A stretch of DNA of 64,000 nt, taken from assembly GCF_007748195.1 (NCBI RefSeq), contig NZ_CP037920.1, forward strand, positions 2,605,501 through 2,669,500, given 5' to 3'. This DNA comes from Gimesia aquarii (GTDB taxonomy: Bacteria; Planctomycetota; Planctomycetia; Planctomycetales; Planctomycetaceae). Position 1 is the first letter of the stretch. Each line of letters starts with the position of its first letter. The notes beneath the pieces are model-generated. The model did not search any database. It had not been told where the DNA came from and saw only the letters and a program-made list of their open reading frames with translations. The translations under genes and the position numbers were made by a program. Positions 9,079 through 17,366 of this stretch are shown here, piece by piece.

Positions 9079-9795
9079 ATGCGTTATTGGGGCCCCAATA
9101 TAATATTGCTGTTTCTTTTGTGCGTTGGTTGTAGTTCCATCAAAACAACAGTCTATGACAGGCTGGAAGATGATACGGTTATTGCCAATCCAGATAAGCA
9201 TTTAAAAGGTGTTCCGGTTTCCCTCAAGGTGCCGACTCATCTTGAACTGAAGATTGAAGAAAAAACATTCTGGCGAGTGGAAGGGACAGAAATGATGCCA
9301 GTCACATCCTGTCGTCCCACTCGTACAGTCTCTCATGATGTCAAGTACATCGAAAAGGTCTTTCTGGTTGATCCGGTTCGTCCTGCAGCCGGGCCAACAG
9401 GAGAGGGGGTTACCAGCAATTCCTTCGGTTTTTCGTTCAAGAGTGATGATTTATCCGATGATCAATTAGAAAAAGGTGAAACGAAATCCTACGAATACAG
9501 TGGTAAAGGGCAGTTGAGTGGTTTGCACTACCATATTGAAGACAGGACCATCGAAAGATCAGCGGAATTGTTGGCTTCCTCGCTCAAATTTCTTAAGGCC
9601 TTTCCGCAAACGGGGGCCACAGTTAGCGGAGGCGATGATAAGCAGAAATTAGAATTGAATGTACTTGAAACGACACGCGTGATTGCCTGGTCTCGTTTCG
9701 ATCTGAATTCCGAACATTTTGAAGAAGATGTGATGGGGTTCCTGGACACCTATCTAAATCAGAAAAACAGTGATCTTGCCCTTTCCGAAAATTAG
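9079..9795 (+). CDS. Predicted lipoprotein, family A copy 2
   Basis: A 238-residue paralogue of the protein at 7448. The ATG is preceded by CGGAG; the lipobox is CVGC (signal peptide about 17 residues). Near-identical blocks with copy 1 are SIKTT-YDRLEDDT-IANPDKHLKGVPV, the IEEKTFW segment, FLVDPV-P and the C-terminal SEHFEE-VMGFLDTYLN. It differs by an inserted charged/Gly-rich segment after residue ~115 (DDLSDDQLEKGETKS), where copy 1 has a shorter Gly-rich stretch. It is separated from the preceding B copy by 148 nt, so an internal promoter is possible. Function unknown. Confidence 0.85.
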   Translation: MRYWGPNIILLFLLCVGCSSIKTTVYDRLEDDTVIANPDKHLKGVPVSLKVPTHLELKIEEKTFWRVEGTEMMPVTSCRPTRTVSHDVKYIEKVFLVDPVRPAAGPTGEGVTSNSFGFSFKSDDLSDDQLEKGETKSYEYSGKGQLSGLHYHIEDRTIERSAELLASSLKFLKAFPQTGATVSGGDDKQKLELNVLETTRVIAWSRFDLNSEHFEEDVMGFLDTYLNQKNSDLALSEN

Positions 9796-9876
9796 GACAA
9801 CTTAGTTTTAAAGAGCGCAAGCTCATTCGAGAAATACTATGGAAATAAAAATACAAATACAGTGAAGGAGTCACGA

Positions 9877-10626
9877 ATGCGTTTATTACTTGTCATGCTC
9901 TTATTAGTTCCGTTACAGCATGTAGGATGTACTTCGTTCAAAACTATGTCACTGGGAAGACTTGATAATGATTCTCTTTACCCGGAATGTTTTGGTAAAA
10001 AGAAGAAAGGAATTCCCGTTAAGTTGAAAGTGCCAACTCATGTTGTTGTATCTATCTATGAGCAACAGGTCTTGGTTCAAGGCAGTGACGGAGTCAGATT
10101 ACAGTCATTTTCTCCACCGCAATATGAAGTGGATTCAGTTCTCGCTTATACAGACAAAGTCTTTTTGGTTGATTTTGTGCGACCTGCGGGAGGATCGCTT
10201 ACAATTGGTGAGAGTAGAGCTGATGGAATAACTTTTGATGATGATCAATATTTCAAGAGCATCAAAGCGAAGGTTGAAGAACAGACTATGGCACAAATTG
10301 GGACAGCGTTAGGAACCGTTTCGGGGGCCCTCACTAGTTCTAGTGGAGTTGTTAAAGGAGAAGACCAGGACCACCCCAATTTGAAATTCGAGAAATCAAT
10401 CATCGCCTGCCAACGGTTCGATTTGGCACGCCCTAATTGGGAGCATGAGGTAAATGGCTTTGTGCAACAATACATCGCGGGGTGTAAAACCTGTCCCGTT
10501 CCTTCACAAAAACCAGTTCATCCGATGCCCGCTGCCGATCCTAAAGCAGAGCTACCCGCAGAACAGAAGCAGTTCAGCAGCTCTTTTCGTTCAGCAGCAC
10601 CCCCGGCTCTGGAACTAATAGAGTAG
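9877..10626 (+). CDS. Predicted lipoprotein, family B copy 2
   Basis: A 249-residue paralogue of the protein at 8178. The 20 nt up to and including the start region are identical to those of copy 1 (GTGAAGGAGTCACGAATGCG), which fixes the start at 9877. Lipobox HVGC. Shared blocks are SLGRLDNDSL, KGIPVKLKVPTHV, YEQQVLVQG, TDKVFLVDFVRPAGG, FDDDQYFKSIKAK and CQRFDLARPNWEHE. The C-terminus again has a Cys pair (GCKTCP) followed by a Pro/Ala-rich tail. The preserved order A-B-A-B shows that a two-gene unit was duplicated. Function unknown; exported and lipid-anchored by prediction. Confidence 0.85.
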   Translation: MRLLLVMLLLVPLQHVGCTSFKTMSLGRLDNDSLYPECFGKKKKGIPVKLKVPTHVVVSIYEQQVLVQGSDGVRLQSFSPPQYEVDSVLAYTDKVFLVDFVRPAGGSLTIGESRADGITFDDDQYFKSIKAKVEEQTMAQIGTALGTVSGALTSSSGVVKGEDQDHPNLKFEKSIIACQRFDLARPNWEHEVNGFVQQYIAGCKTCPVPSQKPVHPMPAADPKAELPAEQKQFSSSFRSAAPPALELIE

Positions 10627-10789
10627 CAAGAGTATTAAAATATATTTACGCAAATGCTCTAAAGCTCCTAGAATTTTCTTGTGGAATATATGTGCTGTTA
10701 TGTATCGTATCTATGTGTGCATTTTGTCCTGTTGTCAGTACTCGAACTGATCTTAGGCTAATCTTATTCAAAGGGGGCTACATAGAGCG

Positions 10790-12295
10790 ATGAAAAAACG
10801 ACCTTCAAAGAAGACTGCACGTTCACCAAAGAAAAAGGCGGCAACCAAAAAGAAAAAGGCTACACCTAAAAAAAAGGCAGCTTCAAAGAAAAAAGCAACA
10901 CCAAAAAAGAGTGCTAAGAAAACAATTGCTAGCAAGAAGACTGGGGCACCAGTAAAAGCCCCGGCCGCGCGAAAAGCTCCCAAAAAGGCTCACAAAAAGG
11001 TTTCGAGAAAAAAGAAGAGTCAGATCCAGGGACCACTGGCAAATGTTCCCACTGTTTTTGCTTCTACTAAGCCAGCTAATTCCAACGTCTTCGTTGACGC
11101 AAAGACAAACGCATGGCAGCCCTATCCTCTATTGAGAATCATTGAACTGAAAGAGGCAAGAGAGGAGATGGCTGCGCGTAAGCAGGAATTAGAAGCACAG
11201 TATAGAAAAGCGCAAGACGCATATGAATTACTCAGTGAAGAACTGGTGATTCAGAAAAAACGACAAGAAGCAAAGCAGTCAAAAAGGAAAAAGTCTCGAG
11301 GCAAACAGAAACAGATACTGGATTTTGGTGATGTAAATGGGATGAAGATCTGTTTCCGGACAAAATATGATCGACTCGTATCACCATTGGAGTACGTCAT
11401 CATGATTAATGTCACTGAAAAATTACATGATGACGAATTGAAAGTAAGGAAAATCGATTCACTTCCGGTTGCCATCAATGACACACCAATTAAGGTCGTT
11501 CGAGGAGGCTTTGAACTGGCTACTCCTATTGGCAGATTAGCAGGTGGACAAGGTCCTCCAGAGCCTACTGACCCAAGCTTTCGAATAGCCGGTGGGCAAC
11601 CAGTTGCGGAAGCAGGTATGGCCAATGATTATGGAACTTTAGGAATCGTGATTGGAGAAAACGGTGAACATTACGGATTGACAAACAAGCACGTTGTTTC
11701 GAATCAGGCAATACGCTTAACAACTTCAGTTGTTCAACCTGAACAACCTATTGGAACCGTGTTCGGAGCTACTTCAAATCCGGATGCTGATCCATTTGTT
11801 GACGCATCAAAAATATTCCTAGATCAAGTAAGCTCAACTCCCTATATGATAAAAGGAGTCAATGACGGACTTAATGGCATGCCTATCTACTTTGCGGAAG
11901 AGAGCTTGCCAGACAATATGCATTTGAGGCCAGTCTTTAAATATGGTGCCAGCACGAATCGTTTAAAAGAAGGTTTTTTTGATGCGTCGCTGACACAGGT
12001 AACGATCCCTTCTACTAGCCCTCTACCATTGAAGAATATCATTAGTGCTAGAAATAATGATGTTTTTTTAACTGGCGGTGACAGTGGGTCTGTGCTGATG
12101 TTGAAACTTACAATCAGGTCAAAGTTATCGTGGCTCGTAATCGGTCTTGTGTTCGCACAGTTAGTGGAAGATTCGATACCTAATAATAAGGTTGCTTTTG
12201 CTTGTCGCATTGATGAGGTGATATTACGTTTAGGATTGAACGGGAAAATTGATCGAAACAGATTTGTTCCCAATTGGGAGTGGGAAAATCAATGA
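10790..12295 (+). CDS. Trypsin-like serine protease with histone-H1-like basic tail
   Basis: A 501-residue protein with an unusual layout. Residues 1 to about 75 are almost only Lys, Ala, Pro, Ser and Thr (KKKAATKKKKATPKKKA-type repeats), like the C-terminal tail of histone H1 or bacterial AlgP/HctA-like proteins. Residues ~105-170 form a charged helix, probably coiled coil (KEAREEMAARKQELEAQ). The C-terminal half is a chymotrypsin-fold peptidase: GTLGIVIG, LTNKHVV with His301, a likely Asp338 in FVDASK, and GGDSGSV with Ser432. The arrangement recalls the NAL1-like group of trypsin-like proteases. There is no signal peptide, so the tail probably acts in the cytoplasm on nucleic acid or on acidic surfaces. 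It follows the lipoprotein cluster and sits 28 nt before the next lipoprotein gene. Confidence 0.8.
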   Translation: MKKRPSKKTARSPKKKAATKKKKATPKKKAASKKKATPKKSAKKTIASKKTGAPVKAPAARKAPKKAHKKVSRKKKSQIQGPLANVPTVFASTKPANSNVFVDAKTNAWQPYPLLRIIELKEAREEMAARKQELEAQYRKAQDAYELLSEELVIQKKRQEAKQSKRKKSRGKQKQILDFGDVNGMKICFRTKYDRLVSPLEYVIMINVTEKLHDDELKVRKIDSLPVAINDTPIKVVRGGFELATPIGRLAGGQGPPEPTDPSFRIAGGQPVAEAGMANDYGTLGIVIGENGEHYGLTNKHVVSNQAIRLTTSVVQPEQPIGTVFGATSNPDADPFVDASKIFLDQVSSTPYMIKGVNDGLNGMPIYFAEESLPDNMHLRPVFKYGASTNRLKEGFFDASLTQVTIPSTSPLPLKNIISARNNDVFLTGGDSGSVLMLKLTIRSKLSWLVIGLVFAQLVEDSIPNNKVAFACRIDEVILRLGLNGKIDRNRFVPNWEWENQ

Positions 12296-12323
12296 AACTT
12301 TATCGATTGTGCAAGGATGCATG

Positions 12324-13460
12324 ATGAAACAGACTTTGATGTTGCTACTGTTATTGTTGCTTTCTCAGCAGGGATGCACTTCGGGTGCATTGCAGTTAGG
12401 GCTTCTTAAAAACTATGAAGATTCTAAAAAGCACACGCCTCCCAGAGCAGAAAAAATCGCTAAAAGACAGCACAAAGTTAAGAAAGAGTTTGGGGCACTG
12501 AATCAGCAGATTACGTTAGTCGATTTCAAGCTCTTCAGCAAAGAAAAACACGAACCCAAAAAACATCATAAACACAAAGGGGAAGACACAGCCACTGGTA
12601 ACGTGGCAGCGTCATTTTTCCCAATGGGACCTCAGCTAATTGAAGTTCCGAGACAGGGAGTGGGGCTGTATTCATTTTTGATAGAGTACGAACTTGATTA
12701 CGCGATTCTCACAACGAAAGCAAATATTAGAAATAAATTCCAGGCGTTAGCAAATGCGAAAGCAGAAACTGCTAAAGCCATGGCAGCAGCAAATACAGCA
12801 GCAGAAAAAGAAAATGCTGCACAAAAGAAACGGGATGAAGAAAATGTAGAAAACAATGCAAAAAAAGCAGCAGACATTTCCAGTATTCTTGAGTTGCGGC
12901 CTAAGGTCATCTATTTAATTCGAGGACCAGTAACAACAGTGTTTCCGCGTGTGTTTTTGGGGGCGCCACAAGTTGCTAATATTTCGATTCTTCCAAATGA
13001 TTTGATTTTCACGCAAACCGCAGACGACTTCAAAGAATTTAGCGCTAAGAATAAGACAAAGACCAGTTCTACCAGAAAGAATGGCCAAATTATTTTGAGA
13101 GGTATCGCAAAAAGAACTGGCGTATTCGAAATAGGAACGAATGGAAATGAAGTTAATCCTAGTTCAGTAATTCTTACAGAAGATTATTCAAAGGAATTCG
13201 ATAAGAATGTTCCTGCAGTCATTGTGATCTACCGCAATTTTGAAGGCCGGTTGTTGCGAATCCTGCTCCCCAATTATTATTACGGCATATTTAGTCGCCC
13301 CCAGAGTGCAAAGCAAAATATTAGTGCCGACGAAAAAGAAGCCATAGAAACGGCACAAAAAAAATGGAATGTCTATTACGAGCCCTTTACGAAGATAATA
13401 CTACAGGACGGTGATGTAATCGAATTTACTACTTTAGATCTGTTGGATCTAAGTCCATAG
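12324..13460 (+). CDS. Predicted lipoprotein with Ala/Lys/Glu helical segment
   Basis: A 378-residue lipoprotein. Two ATGs lie side by side (12321, 12324) after AAGGA; the second has the better spacing. The signal peptide is a poly-Leu stretch ending in the lipobox QQGC. A His/Lys-rich stretch (KHEPKKHHKHKG) follows, then about residues 135-195 are an Ala/Glu/Lys-rich helix likely to be coiled coil (AKAETAKAMAAANTAAEKE), and then a beta-rich C-terminal domain. I do not recognise the family and see no clear similarity to the A/B lipoproteins upstream. The 28-nt gap to the protease gene suggests an operon in which the protease and this envelope protein are made together. Confidence 0.78.
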   Translation: MKQTLMLLLLLLLSQQGCTSGALQLGLLKNYEDSKKHTPPRAEKIAKRQHKVKKEFGALNQQITLVDFKLFSKEKHEPKKHHKHKGEDTATGNVAASFFPMGPQLIEVPRQGVGLYSFLIEYELDYAILTTKANIRNKFQALANAKAETAKAMAAANTAAEKENAAQKKRDEENVENNAKKAADISSILELRPKVIYLIRGPVTTVFPRVFLGAPQVANISILPNDLIFTQTADDFKEFSAKNKTKTSSTRKNGQIILRGIAKRTGVFEIGTNGNEVNPSSVILTEDYSKEFDKNVPAVIVIYRNFEGRLLRILLPNYYYGIFSRPQSAKQNISADEKEAIETAQKKWNVYYEPFTKIILQDGDVIEFTTLDLLDLSP

Positions 13461-13856
13461 AAAGTGCTGTTCCAGTTTTCAATCATTAGAAATAGTCACC
13501 TGACTATCCAAGAAATCAAAGTTGAAAATGACTGAGGCCGACAAGTTTTAAAGTCAAGGCCTCTTACGCTTCTTACATTTGGTTTTGCCAAATCACTTCT
13601 CTGCTTACTACTTCTCTTTGTAACGGGAATCTATTCAAGGATTCCATTCTGTTTTTGTTTATCTCATTTTCTGTTAGCAGAGCGTGTTTTACAGATACAG
13701 ATTTTGCAGATACAGACATTAATGGGCTGGAACTTAATCATGAAAAGATTAGGGGGGAATGGGGTAAATGTGGTGTGTGCGCTTGTTTTCTGATAATTTG
13801 TTACTCAAGATAACACATGTGCTGATTATTCGATGATTATTTTGAAAGGAGAGGAC
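13461..13856. other. Intergenic region with a GC-rich hairpin
   Basis: Nearly 400 nt without a gene. A 6-bp hairpin (GAGGCC 13534-13539 / GGCCTC 13558-13563) may end the upstream operon, although no T-run follows it directly. The rest is AT-rich, with a short repeated ACAGATACAG-like word near 13690-13720. Confidence 0.4.
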
Positions 13857-15101
13857 ATGTTTCAGCAAACTCGACTTAATGGCCTCGTGAAATTCCCTGT
13901 CATTTTTCTGGTCTTGATTGGCTTATTCTTTTCAAATGACACAAGGTTGTGGGCACAATCTGAACCTGAAACAATTCCGGTGCAGAATTCCTGTAACACA
14001 AAGGCCTTCGATGCCGAAAATTTGCCAGGCATTGTTGACGTCTTAAATGAAATCAGATGTCAGCACCTGGCAATTCTTCAAGGCTGTGGAAAATATCCGA
14101 CTGAAGCAAGAATCAATTCTCTGCAGATTATTTGTTCTGCTGCAACACAAAAAGAATTTTCTAACAGAAAAGATATACTTCATATTTTGCAGGCAATTCT
14201 CAATTCTCGGTGTGAAGATCAAGATCTGCGAATTCAAATCGTCAAACACATGTCGTTGATTTTGACTCATCCAGCAATTCAGGATACATCGCTCCCGCCA
14301 TTACCACCACCAACAACAACACCACCAACAACACCACCAACAACAACTCCAACTTCAACTCCAACTTCAACTTCAACTCTCGTTCTCACCTTCAGTCCCA
14401 CTCTCACACTCACATTTACACTCTCTTCTAAACCAGATCCTAAACCAGATCCTAAACCAGATCCTAAACCAGATCCTAAACCAGATCCCAAACCAGATCC
14501 CAAACCAGATCCCAAACCAGATCCCAAACCAGATCCAATTGTATATAAGGCAATGGTTGATTCGCTGGTAAACTCTTTATACGAAGCGCCTGTCAGTTTT
14601 GACAAAGACTGGGCGGTTACCGAAGCTCTTGGCTCCGATTTAAAAAAACTTTCAATAGAATTGGATGGTACTGCTAAACCCTCCGAAACAGCCACGAATA
14701 CAGTGTCAACATATAAGCGTCGTGGGTATTGGGAGCTGACTCAAGGATTAAAAGAGATTGCTTTAGAAGATAAGATCGATCTTCAAATACGCTATAATGC
14801 TGTGAGTGCTTTAGTGGAAAAAGGAAACTTATTTGTCAAGGATTTGGAAGAAAGCACTAAGAAAGCGAAAGTTGATCAAACTAGTTTCTACATAATCATA
14901 AAGCGACTCAATGAAATAGCATCGGAAAATGGTTTACCCCCGCTTCTCAAAAGTAAGGCATCATCAGCTTTAAAAGAGTTCTTAAACGTTGATCTGTCAA
15001 AAGCAGCAGAAAAAAAAACAGTAGCGGAAAAACCAGCAGTAGCAGCGGGAGGACCACCAGCAACTACACCTGAAGTAAAACCACGACCAGAGAAACCATA
15101 A
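13857..15101 (+). CDS. Exported protein with low-complexity Thr/Pro linker and KPDP tandem repeat
   Basis: A 414-residue protein. ATG 13857 has GGAGAGG upstream and begins a signal peptide (cleavage near LWAQ). Residues ~25-130 form a helical domain with four or more cysteines (NSCNTKAF, IRCQHLAILQGC, IICSA, SRCEDQD). Next comes a Pro/Thr/Ser linker (PPPTTTPPTTPP), a hydrophobic Thr/Leu stretch (LVLTFSPTLTLTFTL) and nine KPDP repeats. A second helical domain of about 170 residues (HEAT-like in look) ends in an Ala/Pro-rich tail. The two helical domains flank a linker that could span the cell envelope. No family recognised. The repeat is a likely site of length change between strains. Confidence 0.78.
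   Translation: MFQQTRLNGLVKFPVIFLVLIGLFFSNDTRLWAQSEPETIPVQNSCNTKAFDAENLPGIVDVLNEIRCQHLAILQGCGKYPTEARINSLQIICSAATQKEFSNRKDILHILQAILNSRCEDQDLRIQIVKHMSLILTHPAIQDTSLPPLPPPTTTPPTTPPTTTPTSTPTSTSTLVLTFSPTLTLTFTLSSKPDPKPDPKPDPKPDPKPDPKPDPKPDPKPDPKPDPIVYKAMVDSLVNSLYEAPVSFDKDWAVTEALGSDLKKLSIELDGTAKPSETATNTVSTYKRRGYWELTQGLKEIALEDKIDLQIRYNAVSALVEKGNLFVKDLEESTKKAKVDQTSFYIIIKRLNEIASENGLPPLLKSKASSALKEFLNVDLSKAAEKKTVAEKPAVAAGGPPATTPEVKPRPEKP
14430..14537 (+). repeat. 12-bp tandem repeat, nine copies, encoding (KPDP)9
   Basis: Nine in-frame copies of AAACCAGATCCN. Copies 1-4 end in T, copies 5-8 end in C and copy 9 ends in A; apart from this third-codon-position base they are identical. The block pattern points to recent expansion of two variant units. 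The repeat keeps the reading frame, since 12 is a multiple of three. Confidence 0.97.
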
Positions 15102-15153
15102 TCTTTAAAGTAGCACTGAAAAATAGGGAGAACAAAACCGTCTGGTACTTTTT

Positions 15154-15477
15154 CTAACATTTCGTTTCGGTTTCGATCAGTTCGTTAGCGAGCTTTGGGA
15201 TTTTCGGATCGTTCATCGCCAGATTGCAGAGCAATTGTGCGGCAATCGACTGCCGGCGATTATTTTTGTGGCTGAGATCCGACACCAGCTTGTCCCAGAC
15301 TTCATAAGCCCACTCAATTGGTTTGCCTGTCTCTTTTATCAGGCGGTCGATTTAAGGCATTTTCTTTGCCATGGCCAGATCATAGTGAACTGCCAAACTA
15401 AACCGCGTTTTGAGTTTAAATTCGGGATGTTTTCTGGTTATGATGAATGAAGGCAGCAGGAGGCGGTCGGGGGTAAG
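15154..15477 (-). pseudogene. Remnant of a small HEAT-like/helical protein gene
   Basis: On the minus strand a single frame between a stop at 15478-15480 and the TAG at 15154-15156 reads as convincing protein, broken once by an in-frame TAA near 15352. The upstream part includes KTRFSLAVHYDLAMAKKMP and the downstream part IDRLIKETGKPIEWAYEVW, DKLVSDLSHKNNRRQ, SIAAQLLCNLAMNDP. This resembles a family of HEAT-repeat-like bacterial proteins I have seen annotated as hypothetical. No start codon with a ribosome site is seen, and the sequence beyond the final stop is missing compared with what the family seems to have. The single stop could also be a sequencing error, but the missing ends favour decay. 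Confidence 0.6.
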
Positions 15478-15572
15478 TTACGCAAGAAATCAGCCTTGGT
15501 TCAAACAAATGATGTTTTGAAGATCGAGGTTCGAGTCCGTCATTTCTGAAATTCATTGAACAGGAGCGCACG

Positions 15573-17066
15573 ATGTCAACCACCACAGCAAACGACCTTT
15601 ATCCTGAAGTAAACTCTTTCCTCGAAAGCGGCATTCTGAAAGGAATTGTTGGCGGTAAAGAAGTGGAGTCTACGGGTGGTGAAACCTTCATCACCTCAGA
15701 TCCCGGATCAGGGGCTAAACTCGCAGAGGTCTTTAGCTTTCAAGCGAATGATATTGATCAGGCCGTCGATGTCGCTGACGAAGCATTCAAGAAAACTGGT
15801 TGGGCACAGATGCCTCAGAACGAGCGCAGCGCCTTGTTGCATCGGTTGGCAGACGCTGTCGAAAAGCAAAAGTGTATTATCGCTCAACTCGAATCACTGG
15901 ACGCTGGTAAGATTGAAGCACAAGCACAAGGCGATGTGCAGAACTTTGTGGATACCATTCGTTACTTTGCCGATCTGGCTCAGAACGTTCAACGTCGTTC
16001 GGTTCTGGCGGTGAAAAATCATGAAGCGTGGACTGTGCGACAGCCTTATGGTGCCTGTGGATTTATTTTTCCCTGGAATTTTCCATTCCTGTTGATTGGT
16101 TGGGGAATTGCTCCTGCATTGGCTGCGGGAAATACGGTGGTGATCAAACCGGCTGAGGATACACCAATGTCGGCGATCTATCTGGGACGACTGGCTAAAG
16201 AAGTCGGCATTCCCGACGGTGTGATAAATGTGGTTCCCGGAATTGGTTCCGAGGCAGGAGCAGCGTTGTCCGGAAATCCTAAGCTCAAACGTATGTCATT
16301 TACTGGTTCTCCTGAAGTGGGTCGTCTGGTGGCTGAATCCTGTGGACGGAATCTGGTACCGGTGAAACTGGAACTCGGAGGCAAAGGAGCCGCGGTAATT
16401 TTTAATGATGTCGACATTCCAGATACGGCAGAAAAACTGGTCAATGCGATTACCTTCCATACGGGGCAAGTCTGCTGTGACGCAACGCGCTGGCTGGTCC
16501 ATAAGAACATCTACGATGAATTTGTCGGTGAGTGTGTTGATCGTCTGCAGGATGTGCAAATCGGTTATCAATTGGACGATACCGCGCAAATGGGGCCTGT
16601 TGTGAATGAGAAACAACACAAGCGTGTGCTTTCCTATCTGGAAAAAGGACAGTCAGAAGGTGCTGAATGTATTCTCGAAGGTGGTGTTGCTGATGTTCCC
16701 GGTTACAAAGGGTACTATGTAAAACCAGCACTCATGGCAGGTTCCTTAGATAACGTAGCGGCTCGGGAAGAAATTTTCGGTCCTGTGGCGTATCTGGCTC
16801 CCTTTGAGAGTGAAGAAGAAGCCATTGCAATGACGAACAGCACAGATTATGGCTTGGCCAATAGTGTCTGGTCGTCTGATCTGTCTCGTGCGGCTCGTGT
16901 TGCCGAAGCGATGTGTGCCGGCAATAGCTGGATCAATGCACATAACGTTTTTGCACACGGAATTCCCTATGCCGGCATCAACAAGAGTGGCATGGGCGGT
17001 GGAGTGTTGTCTGTAGAAACCCTGTTCGATTACTGGCGTGGCTTGTCGGTTGTACGACCGCTGTAA
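15573..17066 (+). CDS. Aldehyde dehydrogenase (NAD(P)+-dependent)
   Basis: A 497-residue enzyme of the ALDH superfamily, close to the betaine-aldehyde/retinal dehydrogenase branch in length and motifs. It oxidises an aldehyde to the carboxylate with NAD(P)+. PWNFP (residue ~168), the FTGS loop (SFTGSPEVG), the general base Glu267 in ELGGKG and the catalytic Cys301 in FHTGQVC are all present; a second Cys follows directly, as in many betaine-aldehyde dehydrogenases. Start at ATG 15573 with AGGAG upstream. It stands alone, followed by an intrinsic terminator. The substrate cannot be told from the sequence. Confidence 0.95.
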   Translation: MSTTTANDLYPEVNSFLESGILKGIVGGKEVESTGGETFITSDPGSGAKLAEVFSFQANDIDQAVDVADEAFKKTGWAQMPQNERSALLHRLADAVEKQKCIIAQLESLDAGKIEAQAQGDVQNFVDTIRYFADLAQNVQRRSVLAVKNHEAWTVRQPYGACGFIFPWNFPFLLIGWGIAPALAAGNTVVIKPAEDTPMSAIYLGRLAKEVGIPDGVINVVPGIGSEAGAALSGNPKLKRMSFTGSPEVGRLVAESCGRNLVPVKLELGGKGAAVIFNDVDIPDTAEKLVNAITFHTGQVCCDATRWLVHKNIYDEFVGECVDRLQDVQIGYQLDDTAQMGPVVNEKQHKRVLSYLEKGQSEGAECILEGGVADVPGYKGYYVKPALMAGSLDNVAAREEIFGPVAYLAPFESEEEAIAMTNSTDYGLANSVWSSDLSRAARVAEAMCAGNSWINAHNVFAHGIPYAGINKSGMGGGVLSVETLFDYWRGLSVVRPL

Positions 17067-17090
17067 GACATTTAATCACAATAATATTCA

Positions 17091-17136
17091 GGCCCGCAGG
17101 TCGTTTCTTATCGAAATGTCTGCGGGTCTTTTTTTG
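17091..17136 (+). terminator. Intrinsic terminator after aldehyde dehydrogenase gene
   Basis: CCCGCAG (17093-17099) pairs with CTGCGGG (17120-17126), followed by a run of T (TCTTTTTTTG). It lies 25 nt after the stop codon. Confidence 0.8.
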
Positions 17137-17366
17137 TATGATCTGCGTGCTTGTTCATTCTATCGGTACAAGGGGACTTCAGTCGTGAGAAATGGTACTA
17201 GATCGTCGTTTCCTTGCTTGACAGGCCTTATTCTCACGCTCTAAGATCAAGGATAACAATCTGTTTGCTGGGACCCACCTGTTCTCCCGGACTATGATGG
17301 CATGGTTCGGCTTCAAAGAGACGCACCAGGATTGTGTTAAGCTCATTATCAACAGGGTATGAAAGT

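Noticed and set aside
10768-10983. Minus-strand Phe/Ala-rich ORF opposite the basic tail
   Set aside because: It is the complement of the Lys/Ala codons of the tailed protease and has no start support.
14279-14695. Minus-strand ORF rich in Gly-Leu-Gly-Ser repeats
   Set aside because: It is the mirror of the KPDP repeat in an exported protein on the plus strand; no ribosome site or sensible ends.
15235-15450. 71-residue plus-strand ORF
   Set aside because: It overlaps the minus-strand HEAT-like remnant, whose protein sequence is far more convincing.
15515-15545. T-arm-like GAGGTTCGAGTCC suggesting a tRNA
   Set aside because: The flanking bases do not form the T-stem (two of five pairs fail) and no acceptor, D-arm or anticodon arm can be drawn upstream. 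At best it is an old tRNA fragment.
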